Positions 1-7,756 of a stretch of 45,947 nucleotides of DNA are shown one piece after another. Both the position numbers and the translations under genes were made by a program. Each line of letters begins with the position of its first letter. Position 1 is the stretch's first letter. Origin of the DNA: Opitutus sp. GTDB lineage: Bacteria > Verrucomicrobiota > Verrucomicrobiia > Opitutales > Opitutaceae. The stretch is from contig SIBG01000028.1 in the NCBI GenBank assembly GCA_009695305.1, positions 1 through 45,947 on the forward strand. The letters run 5' to 3'. The notes under the pieces were generated by a model that saw nothing but the letters and a program-made list of their open reading frames with translations, searched no databases and was not told the DNA's origin.

Positions 1-85
1 CCGCCGTGGACTTGCCGCTGCGCGTCAGCTCAGTGAGCTGGGCTCGTTCCGGCTTCGTCAGGGTAACTTTATATCGATTGGCCAT
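1..85 (-). CDS. IS630-family transposase, N-terminal fragment
   Basis: The minus strand reads MANRYKVTLTKPERAQLTEL and continues to the window edge (28 codons). This is the start of the helix-turn-helix domain typical of IS630/Tc1-mariner-type transposases (a KxxLTxxERxxL pattern). The DDE catalytic part lies outside the window, so whether the gene is intact cannot be judged. The ATG at 85 is the only plausible start. The AT-richer stretch at about 86-150 would hold the element's outer end; IS630 elements insert at TA, and several TA dinucleotides occur at 127-148, but without the other end the boundary cannot be fixed. Confidence 0.72.
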   Translation of the reverse strand, partial: MANRYKVTLTKPERAQLTELTRSGKSTA

Positions 86-167
86 GCCGGAGCACAGGCC
101 ATATCGCCATCTAAATCAATACGAAATACTAAGTGTTACGTGATACTAGATCAAATCGGTTTTTGCC

Positions 168-270
168 GGAGCCTGCTTGCAGGCGATGGTTCGGATGGCA
201 CGGACTTTCCAGTCCGTGGATCTGAGGTTCACGGGCCGGCAAGCCACAAAATCGCCTGCCAGCAGGCTCC
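168..270. repeat. GGAG-headed inverted palindromic repeat (REP/BIME-like)
   Basis: Two 20-bp arms, 168-187 and 251-270, are inverted copies with one mismatch; each starts with GGAG and contains a small palindrome (CCTGC-TT-GCAGG in the left arm). Between them, 199-218 is a perfect 8-bp hairpin with a TTCC loop. The layout is that of two inverted REPs. It lies just downstream of purE and could also act as a transcript-end structure. A decayed relative is seen near 33935-34015. Confidence 0.7.
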
Positions 271-283
271 TGCGTTTCAAGCG

Positions 284-769
284 TTACGGCAGCTTCGCTT
301 CGGCCACTTTTTTCGTCTGCGCCGCCCGGAACTCGTCGAGCGCCGTTTTGATTTTCGCATCGCTCAGCGCGAGAATGGCGGCGGCGAAGAGCGCGGCGTT
401 GATCGCCCCGGGTTTGCCGATCGCGAGCGTGGCCACCGGAATGCCCGCTGGCATCTGCACCATCGAAAGCAGCGAGTCCAGGCCCTTGAGCGACGCCGAC
501 TCCATCGGCACGCCGAGGACCGGCAGCGTTGTCACCGCCGCCGCCACGCCCGCGAGATGCGCCGCGCCGCCCGCCGCGGCGATGAGGACCTTGAGCCCGC
601 GCGCTTCGGCGCCACTGCACCATTCGATCGCGAGGTGCGGCGTGCGGTGGGCGCTCAGCGCGCGGCGTTCACAGCCGATGCCAAGCTGCTCGAGCGTCTG
701 CACACAATGTTGCATCACGTCCCAATCCGAGGTGCTCCCCATGATAACTCCCACGCGTGCTTTCGTCAT
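284..769 (-). CDS. purE: N5-carboxyaminoimidazole ribonucleotide mutase
   Basis: A 161-residue protein matching class I PurE, which moves the carboxyl group of N5-CAIR to form CAIR in cytoplasmic purine synthesis. Visible signatures are the phosphate/nucleotide loop GSTSDWD (residues 11-17), the SAHRTP motif with the catalytic His at about residue 41, the AAAGGAAHL loop, and the TTLPVLGVP segment. Length is normal. I chose the ATG at 769 ([12 protein letters not shown]) because family members begin a few residues before the VGVIMGS strand; an upstream in-frame ATG at 805 would add 12 residues with no homology. purK, its usual partner, is not in the window. The gene follows the RDD protein in the same direction after about 160 bp. 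Confidence 0.95.
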   Translation of the reverse strand: MTKARVGVIMGSTSDWDVMQHCVQTLEQLGIGCERRALSAHRTPHLAIEWCSGAEARGLKVLIAAAGGAAHLAGVAAAVTTLPVLGVPMESASLKGLDSLLSMVQMPAGIPVATLAIGKPGAINAALFAAAILALSDAKIKTALDEFRAAQTKKVAEAKLP

Positions 770-928
770 GCCCGACAGGCGAAACGCGCCGCCGAGCCGG
801 AGCAAGCCAAACTTCCGGCCTCAGCCGCCGCCTCCGTGCGCCTCCCTTCCGTCGCCCTCGCCACGCCACCCTCGCCGCCTCACTCGCGACCGCCCCTGAA
901 TCGGTTGGACGAATCGTGATTTTGGTTC

Positions 929-2689
929 TCACACCAGCGAGGGCCGCTTGGTCGGGCGCACGACGGTCGTGCCCGCGATCTTGTCGTGCCACGATTGCTT
1001 CTCGTCATCGAACGCCACCCAGACAAAGCCGAGTCCGACGACCACGAGCGAAAGGAAACACGCCAGCGCCCGCACCGCCACGGTCGGCCAGTCCAGCGGA
1101 CGGTCGTCCAGCCGCACGACCTGCAGACCGCACACGATGCCGCCGATCGTCGTGCCCCGGTATTTCCACAGCAGCGCCCCGTAGAGCGCCAGAATCGGCA
1201 GCACGGCCGGCCCCGCCCACGGGCCAAAGCACACCGCGACGACGATCCCGTCGATGAACAATGCCCCCGTGCGAATCCAGAATCCGGCGCGCGGCAGCGC
1301 GGCCATCGCGGCCGGCGGCAGCACGTCCGTTGGAGCCGGCAGCGGCAACGGGGCGCTCATCACGCCTTCAACCGGCGCTCCCGCCGCAAACGAGGCCACC
1401 CCCACCGACGACGCTCCCGCCATCATCGGCGGAATTAACGGCGCGGTCGGCGCAGGCGCCATCGGCGGGGTCGGCGGCGCGGGCTTCTTCTCCGACGACA
1501 CGAGCCCCGTGACCACACAGCCGAGACCGAGGAGAGAGACGAGCAGCCAAAGCATCAAGCCGGCCACCGGCACGAGGAAGAGCAGCACGAACGGCACCGC
1601 GCCCACCAGCACGGCGAGCGCCGGATGCAGCCGGTCGCGCGACAGCGTGCGGCCCACGAGCCCGTAAATCGCCGCCTTGCCGAACAGCACGGCGAGCACG
1701 ACGCCCACCGGCAGCACCAACAGCGCCACCGGAATGCCGACGACCGTGACCAGCAGCAGCACAAACAGCAACGGCAGCGCGAGCATCGTGAGAATCGAGG
1801 AGACCACGACCGCCACCGGCCGCTTCACCAGCATGTCGCCGCTGCGGCGGATGCCACCGGGGAACACCAGCCCAAGCAGCATATAAAATCCGATGATGAA
1901 GACGGTGAAGAGCCACAGCCAGCTCAGGCCCGAGCCGGTCGCGAGCGGCCGGCCAAGTTTCAGGCCGTGGCTCCACCAAGTGTCCAACCCCGGCCCAAAG
2001 TGACGGTTACCGCCGATGGTCTTCTTGACAATCTTGCCGCCGATCTCCGCGCCGGGCTCGCGATGCAAATCACCGCCCACACAGACGACATCGCCCGTGA
2101 CCCTGGCCTTCGGGCCGAGATGAATGTCGCCCATCACGGACACCGCGTTGCCATTGACCGTGCCGTTGATCGTGGTGTCGCCCATGACGGCGACGGCGTC
2201 GCCGAAAACCTCACCGTCGACAATGACGTCGGCCAGCACGCCGACCGCCGCGCCGTCGACTTTTTCGCCGGCGAGCACGTGGGTCTCACCCATCACGCTT
2301 ACGCGATCGTTGCTGCCGTGGTTTCTGACCGTCGTGCGCTTCACCCGGCGGGTTGGTTTCGCGGGCGACGCCTCATCGTCACCATCGGTGGATTTCTTTC
2401 CAACGGGTGCGACTTCGGCCGCGGGCGCGGCGTCGAGGCGCCGCAACTCGGTTTTCGCCGGCTCCGGGAGGACCACGGGCGCGTCGGGTGCTGCCGGGGC
2501 CGTGGGCGCAGCGGGCGCTGCCAGGGCCGCGGGCGCAGCGGGTGGAATTTCAGGTGCGGCGGCCGGGGGTGCGGTCTTCTCCGGCGCGACGGTCGCCGGA
2601 GTAGTCTCCTGCGCGAGAGCCGCGAGCGTAAAGGTAAAGCACAACGCGATGGCGGCGCTGAGGAAAAGCTGGCGGGTCGGAGTTTTCAT
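929..2689 (-). CDS. Exported bactofilin-like/RDD membrane protein
   Basis: About 586 residues from the ATG at 2689, which gives a clean signal peptide (MKTPTRQ, hydrophobic core, ALAQE); the ATG at 2725, seven bases after the upstream stop, would add 12 residues and is a real alternative. Order of parts: signal peptide; Ala/Pro-rich linker (to about residue 110); a ladder of short repeats such as VSVMGETHV, VAVMGDTTI and VSVMGDIHL resembling polymer-forming (bactofilin-type) beta-helix rungs; four to five membrane segments; a second Pro/Ala-rich linker; and a C-terminal RDD domain with further membrane helices. It is the third gene of a sigma/anti-sigma operon, so it may be the regulated envelope effector. 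Its biochemical role is unknown. Confidence 0.82.
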   Translation of the reverse strand: MKTPTRQLFLSAAIALCFTFTLAALAQETTPATVAPEKTAPPAAAPEIPPAAPAALAAPAAPTAPAAPDAPVVLPEPAKTELRRLDAAPAAEVAPVGKKSTDGDDEASPAKPTRRVKRTTVRNHGSNDRVSVMGETHVLAGEKVDGAAVGVLADVIVDGEVFGDAVAVMGDTTINGTVNGNAVSVMGDIHLGPKARVTGDVVCVGGDLHREPGAEIGGKIVKKTIGGNRHFGPGLDTWWSHGLKLGRPLATGSGLSWLWLFTVFIIGFYMLLGLVFPGGIRRSGDMLVKRPVAVVVSSILTMLALPLLFVLLLVTVVGIPVALLVLPVGVVLAVLFGKAAIYGLVGRTLSRDRLHPALAVLVGAVPFVLLFLVPVAGLMLWLLVSLLGLGCVVTGLVSSEKKPAPPTPPMAPAPTAPLIPPMMAGASSVGVASFAAGAPVEGVMSAPLPLPAPTDVLPPAAMAALPRAGFWIRTGALFIDGIVVAVCFGPWAGPAVLPILALYGALLWKYRGTTIGGIVCGLQVVRLDDRPLDWPTVAVRALACFLSLVVVGLGFVWVAFDDEKQSWHDKIAGTTVVRPTKRPSLV

Positions 2690-2734
2690 GACGAGAGGGC
2701 CAGAAGATGGGAGCAGGGATTTCATCGGGGAAAA

Positions 2735-3205
2735 TTAGCGTCGGACATGGAGGGTGCGGTAGGCGGCGGCGCCGACCCCGACGAGCGTCGTGTAGCAGGC
2801 GGCGATGAAGGTGAGGGTGCCGTAGAGCCAGAGCGGCGGGATGGCGCGCCAGACGGCGCCGGAGGCGCCAGCGGCGGTGTCGTAGAGTCCGCGGGCCGTG
2901 GTGAGCCAGGCAAAGCGGTCGGCGATCCCGGAGGCGAGCGCCGCGCTGCCGGTGCTGCGCGTCAGCACGAAGATCGCGGCGACGAGCCCGGCGGCCACCG
3001 CCGCGGACAGGACAAAGAACACCGCGCGGACTGCGACCGGCCAGTGCGCGAAGCTCTGGTGCCACCACGAGAGCGCGGCGCGGCGCTCCAGTTCGGCCAG
3101 CACGCGCGACTCCAGCGAGCGCGGGGCCCGGCGCGCCGGGAGGTCGCGGAGCGTGCGGTGGATCAGGCGCTCGAGTTTCTCGTTATTTTCGGGAGAGGGG
3201 TTCAT
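2735..3205 (-). CDS. Small membrane protein, probable anti-sigma factor
   Basis: A 156-residue protein with a charged cytoplasmic N-terminus (residues 1-40, ending SLESRVLAELERRA), a first membrane helix at about 56-80 (VRAVFFVLSAAVAAGLVAAI) and a second near 125-145. It starts six bases after the sigma-factor stop and ends ten bases before the first possible ATG of the next gene, so the three are very likely co-transcribed. Position and topology fit an anti-sigma factor that holds the upstream ECF sigma at the membrane. I see no HxxxCxxC zinc motif, so this is not a ZAS-type anti-sigma, and the role is inferred from context only. Confidence 0.72.
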   Translation of the reverse strand: MNPSPENNEKLERLIHRTLRDLPARRAPRSLESRVLAELERRAALSWWHQSFAHWPVAVRAVFFVLSAAVAAGLVAAIFVLTRSTGSAALASGIADRFAWLTTARGLYDTAAGASGAVWRAIPPLWLYGTLTFIAACYTTLVGVGAAAYRTLHVRR

Positions 3206-3211
3206 GGCGGG

Positions 3212-3811
3212 TCAGGCGGTGAAGGTTTCGTGGGCGGTGCCGCTGCGCTGGAGGATTTTTGCGAGCGCCGTGCGGGCGCGAAGGATGTCGGTTTTCACCT
3301 TGGCGAGGGAAACCCCGAGCTGTTTGGCGATCTCGTCGTAGGACAGGTCTTCGAAATGATAGAGCACGAGCGGCACCCGCTGTGGCTCGGGCAGCTGGTC
3401 GAGCGCCCGCTCGACGAGGCCACGGCGGTCGTCGGCATCGACGTTGGAAAAAAACGTGTCGGGCGCGGCAAATTCCACCTCCGGTGCCTCGCTCTCACCG
3501 CCGGCATCGTCACGGCGGAGCTCGGAGAAAAAACGCCAGCGGTTGCGGTAGCGCGAGAGGTGGTTGAGGGACAGGTTGGTCGCGACGGTCTTCAGCCAGC
3601 CTCCGGCGGTGGGACTGGTTTGGAGCGAGTCGAAGTGTTCATGCGCTTTTAGGAAGACCTCCTGCGAAATATCTTCGGCCGTCGCGTCGTTGCCGGTGAG
3701 GCGCGCCGCGGTGGAAAAGACCATGTCTTGGTAAGCGCGCATGAAAGTCGTGAAATCAGGCGGGGTGATTAGACCCGGGGTTGGAGTTTGCACTGGAGGT
3801 TCATCGTTCAT
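3212..3811 (-). CDS. ECF-type RNA polymerase sigma factor
   Basis: A 199-residue sigma-70-family protein with only regions 2 and 4. Region 2 is at about residues 22-95 (DMVFSTAARLTGNDATAEDI, then QEVFLKAHEHF and a WLKTVATNLSLNHLSR segment). An acidic linker follows. Region 4 is at about 135-190 (LPEPQRVPLVLYHFEDLSYD, EIAKQLGVSLAKVKTDILRA), the helix-turn-helix that reads the -35 element. The ATG at 3811 (MNDEPPV) fits family length; the longer open frame upstream is a shadow of putA. It heads the operon with the probable anti-sigma and bactofilin/RDD genes, and is divergent from putA. Confidence 0.92.
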   Translation of the reverse strand: MNDEPPVQTPTPGLITPPDFTTFMRAYQDMVFSTAARLTGNDATAEDISQEVFLKAHEHFDSLQTSPTAGGWLKTVATNLSLNHLSRYRNRWRFFSELRRDDAGGESEAPEVEFAAPDTFFSNVDADDRRGLVERALDQLPEPQRVPLVLYHFEDLSYDEIAKQLGVSLAKVKTDILRARTALAKILQRSGTAHETFTA

Positions 3812-3894
3812 GGTCAGAACACGGCCTGGGCCGAAAAGTCGCAGAAAAGTTTCTGGGGCCGGAAGCGAGCGGGCGCGAGGGTGAACGTCACCGG

Positions 3895-3915
3895 CGCTAA
3901 CCCGGGGGATTAGCG
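3895..3915. promoter_or_regulatory. Short palindrome in the sigma/putA divergent region
   Basis: CGCTAA at 3895-3900 and TTAGCG at 3910-3915 form an inverted repeat in the 189-bp region between the start codons of the sigma gene and putA. It could be an operator for either gene or a stray copy of the CTAACCCGC-type repeats seen elsewhere in the window. No promoter elements could be assigned with confidence. Confidence 0.3.
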
Positions 3916-4000
3916 GGGGTTGAACCCGGCAGGCCCCGGCCACGCCGCCCTTGCCAGCCCGCCGGACGCGGCAAAACTCCCCGCCACCACCGACCACCCC

Positions 4001-7000
4001 ATGTCCGACGCCCCGTTTCTTCCCTCCGATCCCACCGTCGAACGCCGCCTCCGCGAAATCGGCGAAAAACTCTTTGCCGCGATGGACGCATCGCCCGCGC
4101 CCGGCATTTTTTCCAAAAAGGGCGCCTACGCGCGCGTGATGGAATGGTCGATGAAGGATCCGGCGTTCAAGACGCAGCTCTTCCGCTTCGTCGATGTGCT
4201 GCCGTCGCTCCACTCCTCCGCCGAAATCGTCCGCCACCTGCAGGAATACCTCGGCGACCAAGCCGTCGAGCTGAACCCCGCGATGAAGGCCGGCCTCGCC
4301 GCCTCGGCCTTCGCGCCCGCACTCGTCGCCGGCCCGGTCAAGGCGAACATCGTCTCGATGGCGGCGCAATTCGTCGCCGGCGAGACCGCCGGCGATCTCG
4401 TGCAGCAGTTTCGCAAAAACGCGCAGCTCGGACTCGCCACCACCATCGACCTCCTCGGCGAGACGGTCGTGAGCGCGGCGGAGGCCGACGTGTTTCTCCA
4501 GCGCAACCTCGCCGTGCTCGATACCGTCGCCGCCGCCATTGAAAAAGCCCCCGCGCCGTGTTTCAGCGATCTCGGCGCGCGCGGCCCGCTGCCGCGGCTG
4601 AATCTGTCGGTCAAGATTTCCGCCCTGACGCCCGACGTCCATCCGGCCGATCCGGAGAATTCCATCGCGGCCCTGAAGCAGCGCCTGCGCCCGATCCTAC
4701 GCCGCGCCCGCGAGGTCGGCGCGTTCATCAACTTCGACATGGAGAGCTACAAGCTGAAGGACCTGACGCTCGCGCTCTTCCAATCCATCCTCGAGGAAGT
4801 CGAGTTTCGCGACCAACCCGCCATTGGCATCGCGATCCAAGCCTACCTCCGCGACGCCGAGCGCGACCTCCGGAACCTCGTGGCCTGGGCGCGAAAAAAT
4901 AACCGCCCCATCGGCGTGCGCCTCGTGAAAGGCGCCTACTGGGACTACGAGACGATCCTCGCGCAGCAGCGCGACTGGCCGGTGCCCGTCTGGGCGAAAA
5001 AACCGGAGAGCGATGCCAACTTCGAAAAACTCTCGCTCCTGCTCTTTGAGAACATCGACCTCGTGGCGCCCGCCTTCGCCACGCACAACGTCCGTTCCTG
5101 CGCCCACGCCATCGCCCAGGCCGAGCGGCTGAAGATCGATCCGCGCGCCTATGAATTCCAAGCGCTCTACGGCATGGCCAACGAGTTGAAGAGTGCGCTG
5201 CTCGCGAACGGCCAGCGCGTCCGCGAATACTGTGCCATCGGCGAGCTCCTGCCCGGCATGGCCTACCTCGTCCGCCGCTTGCTGGAAAACACGAGCAACG
5301 AAGGATTCCTCCGCCTCAAAAACATGGGCGAAGCGACGCGCGAGCAGTTGCTGAAGAATCCGGTCGAGTTGCTCGAGGTCGGGCGCGTTAGCCCTAACGC
5401 GCCGTCGTCCGTCGTGTCATCTGAGCGGCGCGTTCGGGATAACGCGCCCGACCTTTTCCGCAACGCCCCGAACATCGACTTCACTCTCGCCGCGGCGCGC
5501 GACCAGCTCCGCGCCGCGCTCGCGCAAGTCACCGCGACACTTGGTCAGCGGTGGCCGCTGGTCATCGGCGGAAAAAAATCTCCGACCGCGAATGGATCGC
5601 TTCCGTCAACCCCGCGCGCCCGCGCCAGATTATCGGCCACTGGGCTCGCGCCACCCTCGCCGACGCCGAGGCGGCCGTCGTCGCCGCCCGCGCCGCGCAG
5701 CCCGCGTGGGCGAAACTCTCCATCGACGCCCGGGCCAAAATCATCGAACGCGCCGCCGCGCTCATGGAATCGCGCCGCCACGAGCTCAACGCCCTCCTCA
5801 TCCTCGAGGCGGGCAAACCGTGGCTCGAAGCCGACGGCGATGTCAGCGAAGCGATCGACTTCTGCCGTTACTACGCCATCGAGATGCGCCGGCTCGCCCC
5901 GCCCGCGGTCACCCAAGCCGTGCCCGGCGAACGCTGCGTGCTCCTCTACACGCCGCGCGGCGTCGGGGTCGTCATTGCTCCGTGGAATTTCCCGCTCGCG
6001 ATCCTGTGCGGCATGACCGTCGCCCCGCTCGTCGCCGGCAACACCGTCATCATGAAACCGGCTGAGCAGACCTCGGTCATCGCGGCGATCTTCCTGGAAA
6101 TTCTGACGGCGGCCGGCGTGCCGGCGGGAGCGGTCAATTTTCTCCCCGGCTACGGGGAAGAGGTCGGCGCCCACCTCGTCGCCCACGCGAAGATCGACTT
6201 CATCGCGTTCACCGGCTCCCGCGCCGTTGGCACGAAGATTTGGGAAACCGCCGGCCGCACGCCGCCCGGCCAGGCGAATCTGAAAAAAGTCGTCTGCGAG
6301 ATGGGCGGAAAAAACGTCCTGATCATCGACAACGACGCCGACCTTGACGAAGCGATCCCCGCCGCGCTCTACAGTGCGTTCGGATTCAGCGGGCAGAAAT
6401 GTTCCGCCCTCTCGCGCCTCATCGTGCTCGATGAAGTCCACGACAAGTTCACCGCGCGCCTCATCGAGGCCGCTGGGGCCACGCCCATCGGCGATCCCGC
6501 GCATCCTGGCACCGTCGTCGGCCCCGTGATCGACGCCGAGGCGCAGCAGAAAATCCGGGCGATGATCGAGCAGGGGAAAACGGAGGCGACCCTCGCCTGG
6601 CAGGGTGCGACGCCGGCGGAAGGATATTTTGTGGCGCCGACAATTTTCACCGGCGTAAAACCCGGCGTGGCCATCGCCCGCGAGGAAATCTTCGGCCCCG
6701 TGCTGGCAGTGATCCGCGTGAAGCACCTCGATGAGGCCATCGCCGTCGCGAACGCCACGGACTACGCACTCACGGGCGGCCTGTTCTCGCGCAGTCCCGT
6801 CGCGCTGGCCCGCGCCGAGCAGGAACTGATGTGCGGCAACGTCTATCTCAACCGCGCGATCACCGGTGCGATCGTCGAGCGCCATCCGTTCGGCGGCTTT
6901 CGCATGAGCGGCGGCGGCACGAAGGCCGGGGGTCGTGGCTACCTCGAAAATTTTCTCTTTCCGCGCGCCATCGCCGAGAATGTCATGCGCCGCGGGTTTA

Positions 7001-7014
7001 CGCCGCCGGAGTAG
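4001..7014 (+). CDS. putA: Bifunctional proline dehydrogenase / glutamate-semialdehyde dehydrogenase, -1 frameshifted
   Basis: PutA oxidises proline to P5C with FAD and then to glutamate with NAD. The first frame (ATG 4001, MSDAPFLPSDP) carries an N-terminal helical part and the ProDH barrel (about residues 90-450: LNLSVKISAL, GAFINFDMESY, GVRLVKGAYWD, FATHNVRS, YEFQALYGMA, EYCAIGELLPGMAYLVRRLL). The ALDH domain continues in the -1 frame: WIASVNP, IAPWNFPLA, FTGSRAVG, the EMGGKN glutamate, the GFSGQKCSA catalytic cysteine, and FGGFRMSGGG. The change occurs at A7 (5572-5578); the first frame would otherwise run on as nonsense to 6016. Both halves are well conserved and uninterrupted. Possible causes are one missing A in the read, slippage, or a recent mutation. 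The linker at 5377-5453 contains an in-frame palindromic repeat. The stop codon TAG at 7012-7014 lies in the REP that follows. Confidence 0.9.
5377..5453. repeat. Nested palindromic repeat inserted in putA linker
   Basis: The outer arms are a perfect 13-bp inverted repeat, GGTCGGGCGCGTT at 5377-5389 and AACGCGCCCGACC at 5441-5453. Inside are two hairpins: 5382-5403 (10-bp stem, CC loop) and 5427-5448 (8-bp stem, CGGGAT loop). The 77 bp are read in frame as roughly residues 459-484 of PutA, between the two enzyme domains, and look like repeat DNA rather than protein-driven sequence. Confidence 0.75.
5572..5578 (+). other. A7 run, in-phase -1 slippery heptamer in putA
   Basis: In the ProDH frame the codons are GGA AAA AAA TCT, so the run has the exact A-AAA-AAA phase of a -1 slippery site. 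Slipping back one base gives the next codon as ATC and enters the ALDH frame as GGKKISDREW, the expected protein continuity. A 6-bp hairpin (CAGCGG-TGG-CCGCTG, 5546-5560) sits 11 bases upstream; I see no convincing stimulatory stem-loop downstream. A homopolymer undercall gives the same picture. Confidence 0.7.
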
Positions 7015-7040
7015 CAAGTGGCTGCGGCTTCCAGCCGCAG
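7011..7040 (+). repeat. REP, left outer copy
   Basis: Begins GTAGCAAGTGGCTGCGGC and closes the hairpin with GCCGCAG. Bases 7012-7014 are the TAG stop codon of putA. Confidence 0.85.
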
Positions 7041-7083
7041 ATTTTTTCTTTCAGCGGCTGGAAGCAGGTGCCACGCTTACTTC

Positions 7084-7713
7084 ATGTCGGCTCCGTTTCT
7101 CAATCGGCTCGCGACCGTGCGGCAGGGCGCCTACCTGCCGCACTGGACGCTGGACGGCGCGATTTATCACACCGTCTTCCGTCTCGCCGACGCACTGCCC
7201 GCCGCGGTCGTAGAACGCTACCGCCGTGAGCGCGCGGCACTGCTGGTGGAAGCCGGTGAACATTCGTCACGCGACACCCATGATCGCCTCCGCGAACTCT
7301 TCAGCGAACGAATCGAACTCCTTCTCGACGCCGGCCACGGCGGGTGCTGGCTCGCGCAGCCAAAAATCGCAGAGTTGATCGCCGGCGCGCTTCGCCACTT
7401 CGACGGCGAGCGCTATCACTTGCATGCATGGTGCGTGATGCCGAATCACGTGCACGTAGTCTTCCAGCCGATCACCGGCCATGGGCTGACCGTCATACTC
7501 CATTCGTGGAAAAGTTTCACCGCGAACGCCGCGAACGGCGCCCTCGGGCGCGCCGGTGAATTCTGGCAGAAAGAATCCTACGATCACATCGTGCGCGACG
7601 CCGACGATTTGGAGCGCACCATTCGCTATGTGCGGGAAAATCCAATCAGCGCGGGACTCGCAAATTGGCGCTGGGTTTGGCCAGGAGCAATGGCATCGGC
7701 TTCCAGCCGATGA
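7084..7713 (+). CDS. REP-associated tyrosine transposase (RAYT, IS200-like)
   Basis: A 209-residue single-strand nuclease of the Y1 HUH family. The HUH motif is in MPNHVHVVFQP (about residues 119-129), preceded by the usual YHLHAWCV strand. The candidate catalytic tyrosine lies in WQKESYDHIVRD, followed by DLERTIRYVRENPISAGL, a RAYT hallmark. The N-terminal GAYLPHWTLDGAIYHTVFRL strand also fits. I chose the ATG at 7084 (MSAPFLN); an in-frame ATG at 7018 would add 22 residues that are only translated REP DNA. The last residues, MASASSR, and the stop are also encoded by REP sequence. The gene looks intact and is the likely mover of the GTAG-headed REPs in this window. Confidence 0.93.
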   Translation: MSAPFLNRLATVRQGAYLPHWTLDGAIYHTVFRLADALPAAVVERYRRERAALLVEAGEHSSRDTHDRLRELFSERIELLLDAGHGGCWLAQPKIAELIAGALRHFDGERYHLHAWCVMPNHVHVVFQPITGHGLTVILHSWKSFTANAANGALGRAGEFWQKESYDHIVRDADDLERTIRYVRENPISAGLANWRWVWPGAMASASSR

Positions 7714-7726
7714 GGTTCTTTTGATT

Positions 7727-7756
7727 CTGCGGCTGAAAGCCGCAGCCACTTCCTAC
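7727..7756 (-). repeat. REP, right outer copy
   Basis: On the minus strand it begins GTAGGAAGTGGCTGCGGC with the same hairpin as the left copy. Its GTAG (7756-7753) contains the TAG stop codon of the HDOD gene. Confidence 0.85.

Larger units (their letters stand above)
7011..7756. mobile_element. RAYT gene bracketed by inverted REPs
   Basis: Outer REPs at 7011-7040 and 7727-7756 are inverted copies matching at 28 of 30 bases. Both begin GTAG and carry a 7-bp stem (CTGCGGC/GCCGCAG) with a five-base loop. Weaker inner partners occur at about 7050-7083 and 7690-7715, so each end is a small BIME. The unit holds one gene, a RAYT transposase. GTAG heads are the mark of REPs that such enzymes bind. 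Both outer GTAGs contain the stop codon of the flanking gene: putA on the left and the HDOD gene on the right. Confidence 0.87.

Noticed and set aside
5579-5660. Stimulatory pseudoknot for programmed frameshifting in putA
   Set aside because: No clear stable stem begins 5-9 bases after the A7 run; the only good hairpin is upstream.
7018-7083. Longer N-terminus of the RAYT from ATG 7018
   Set aside because: The added 22 residues are translated REP sequence.
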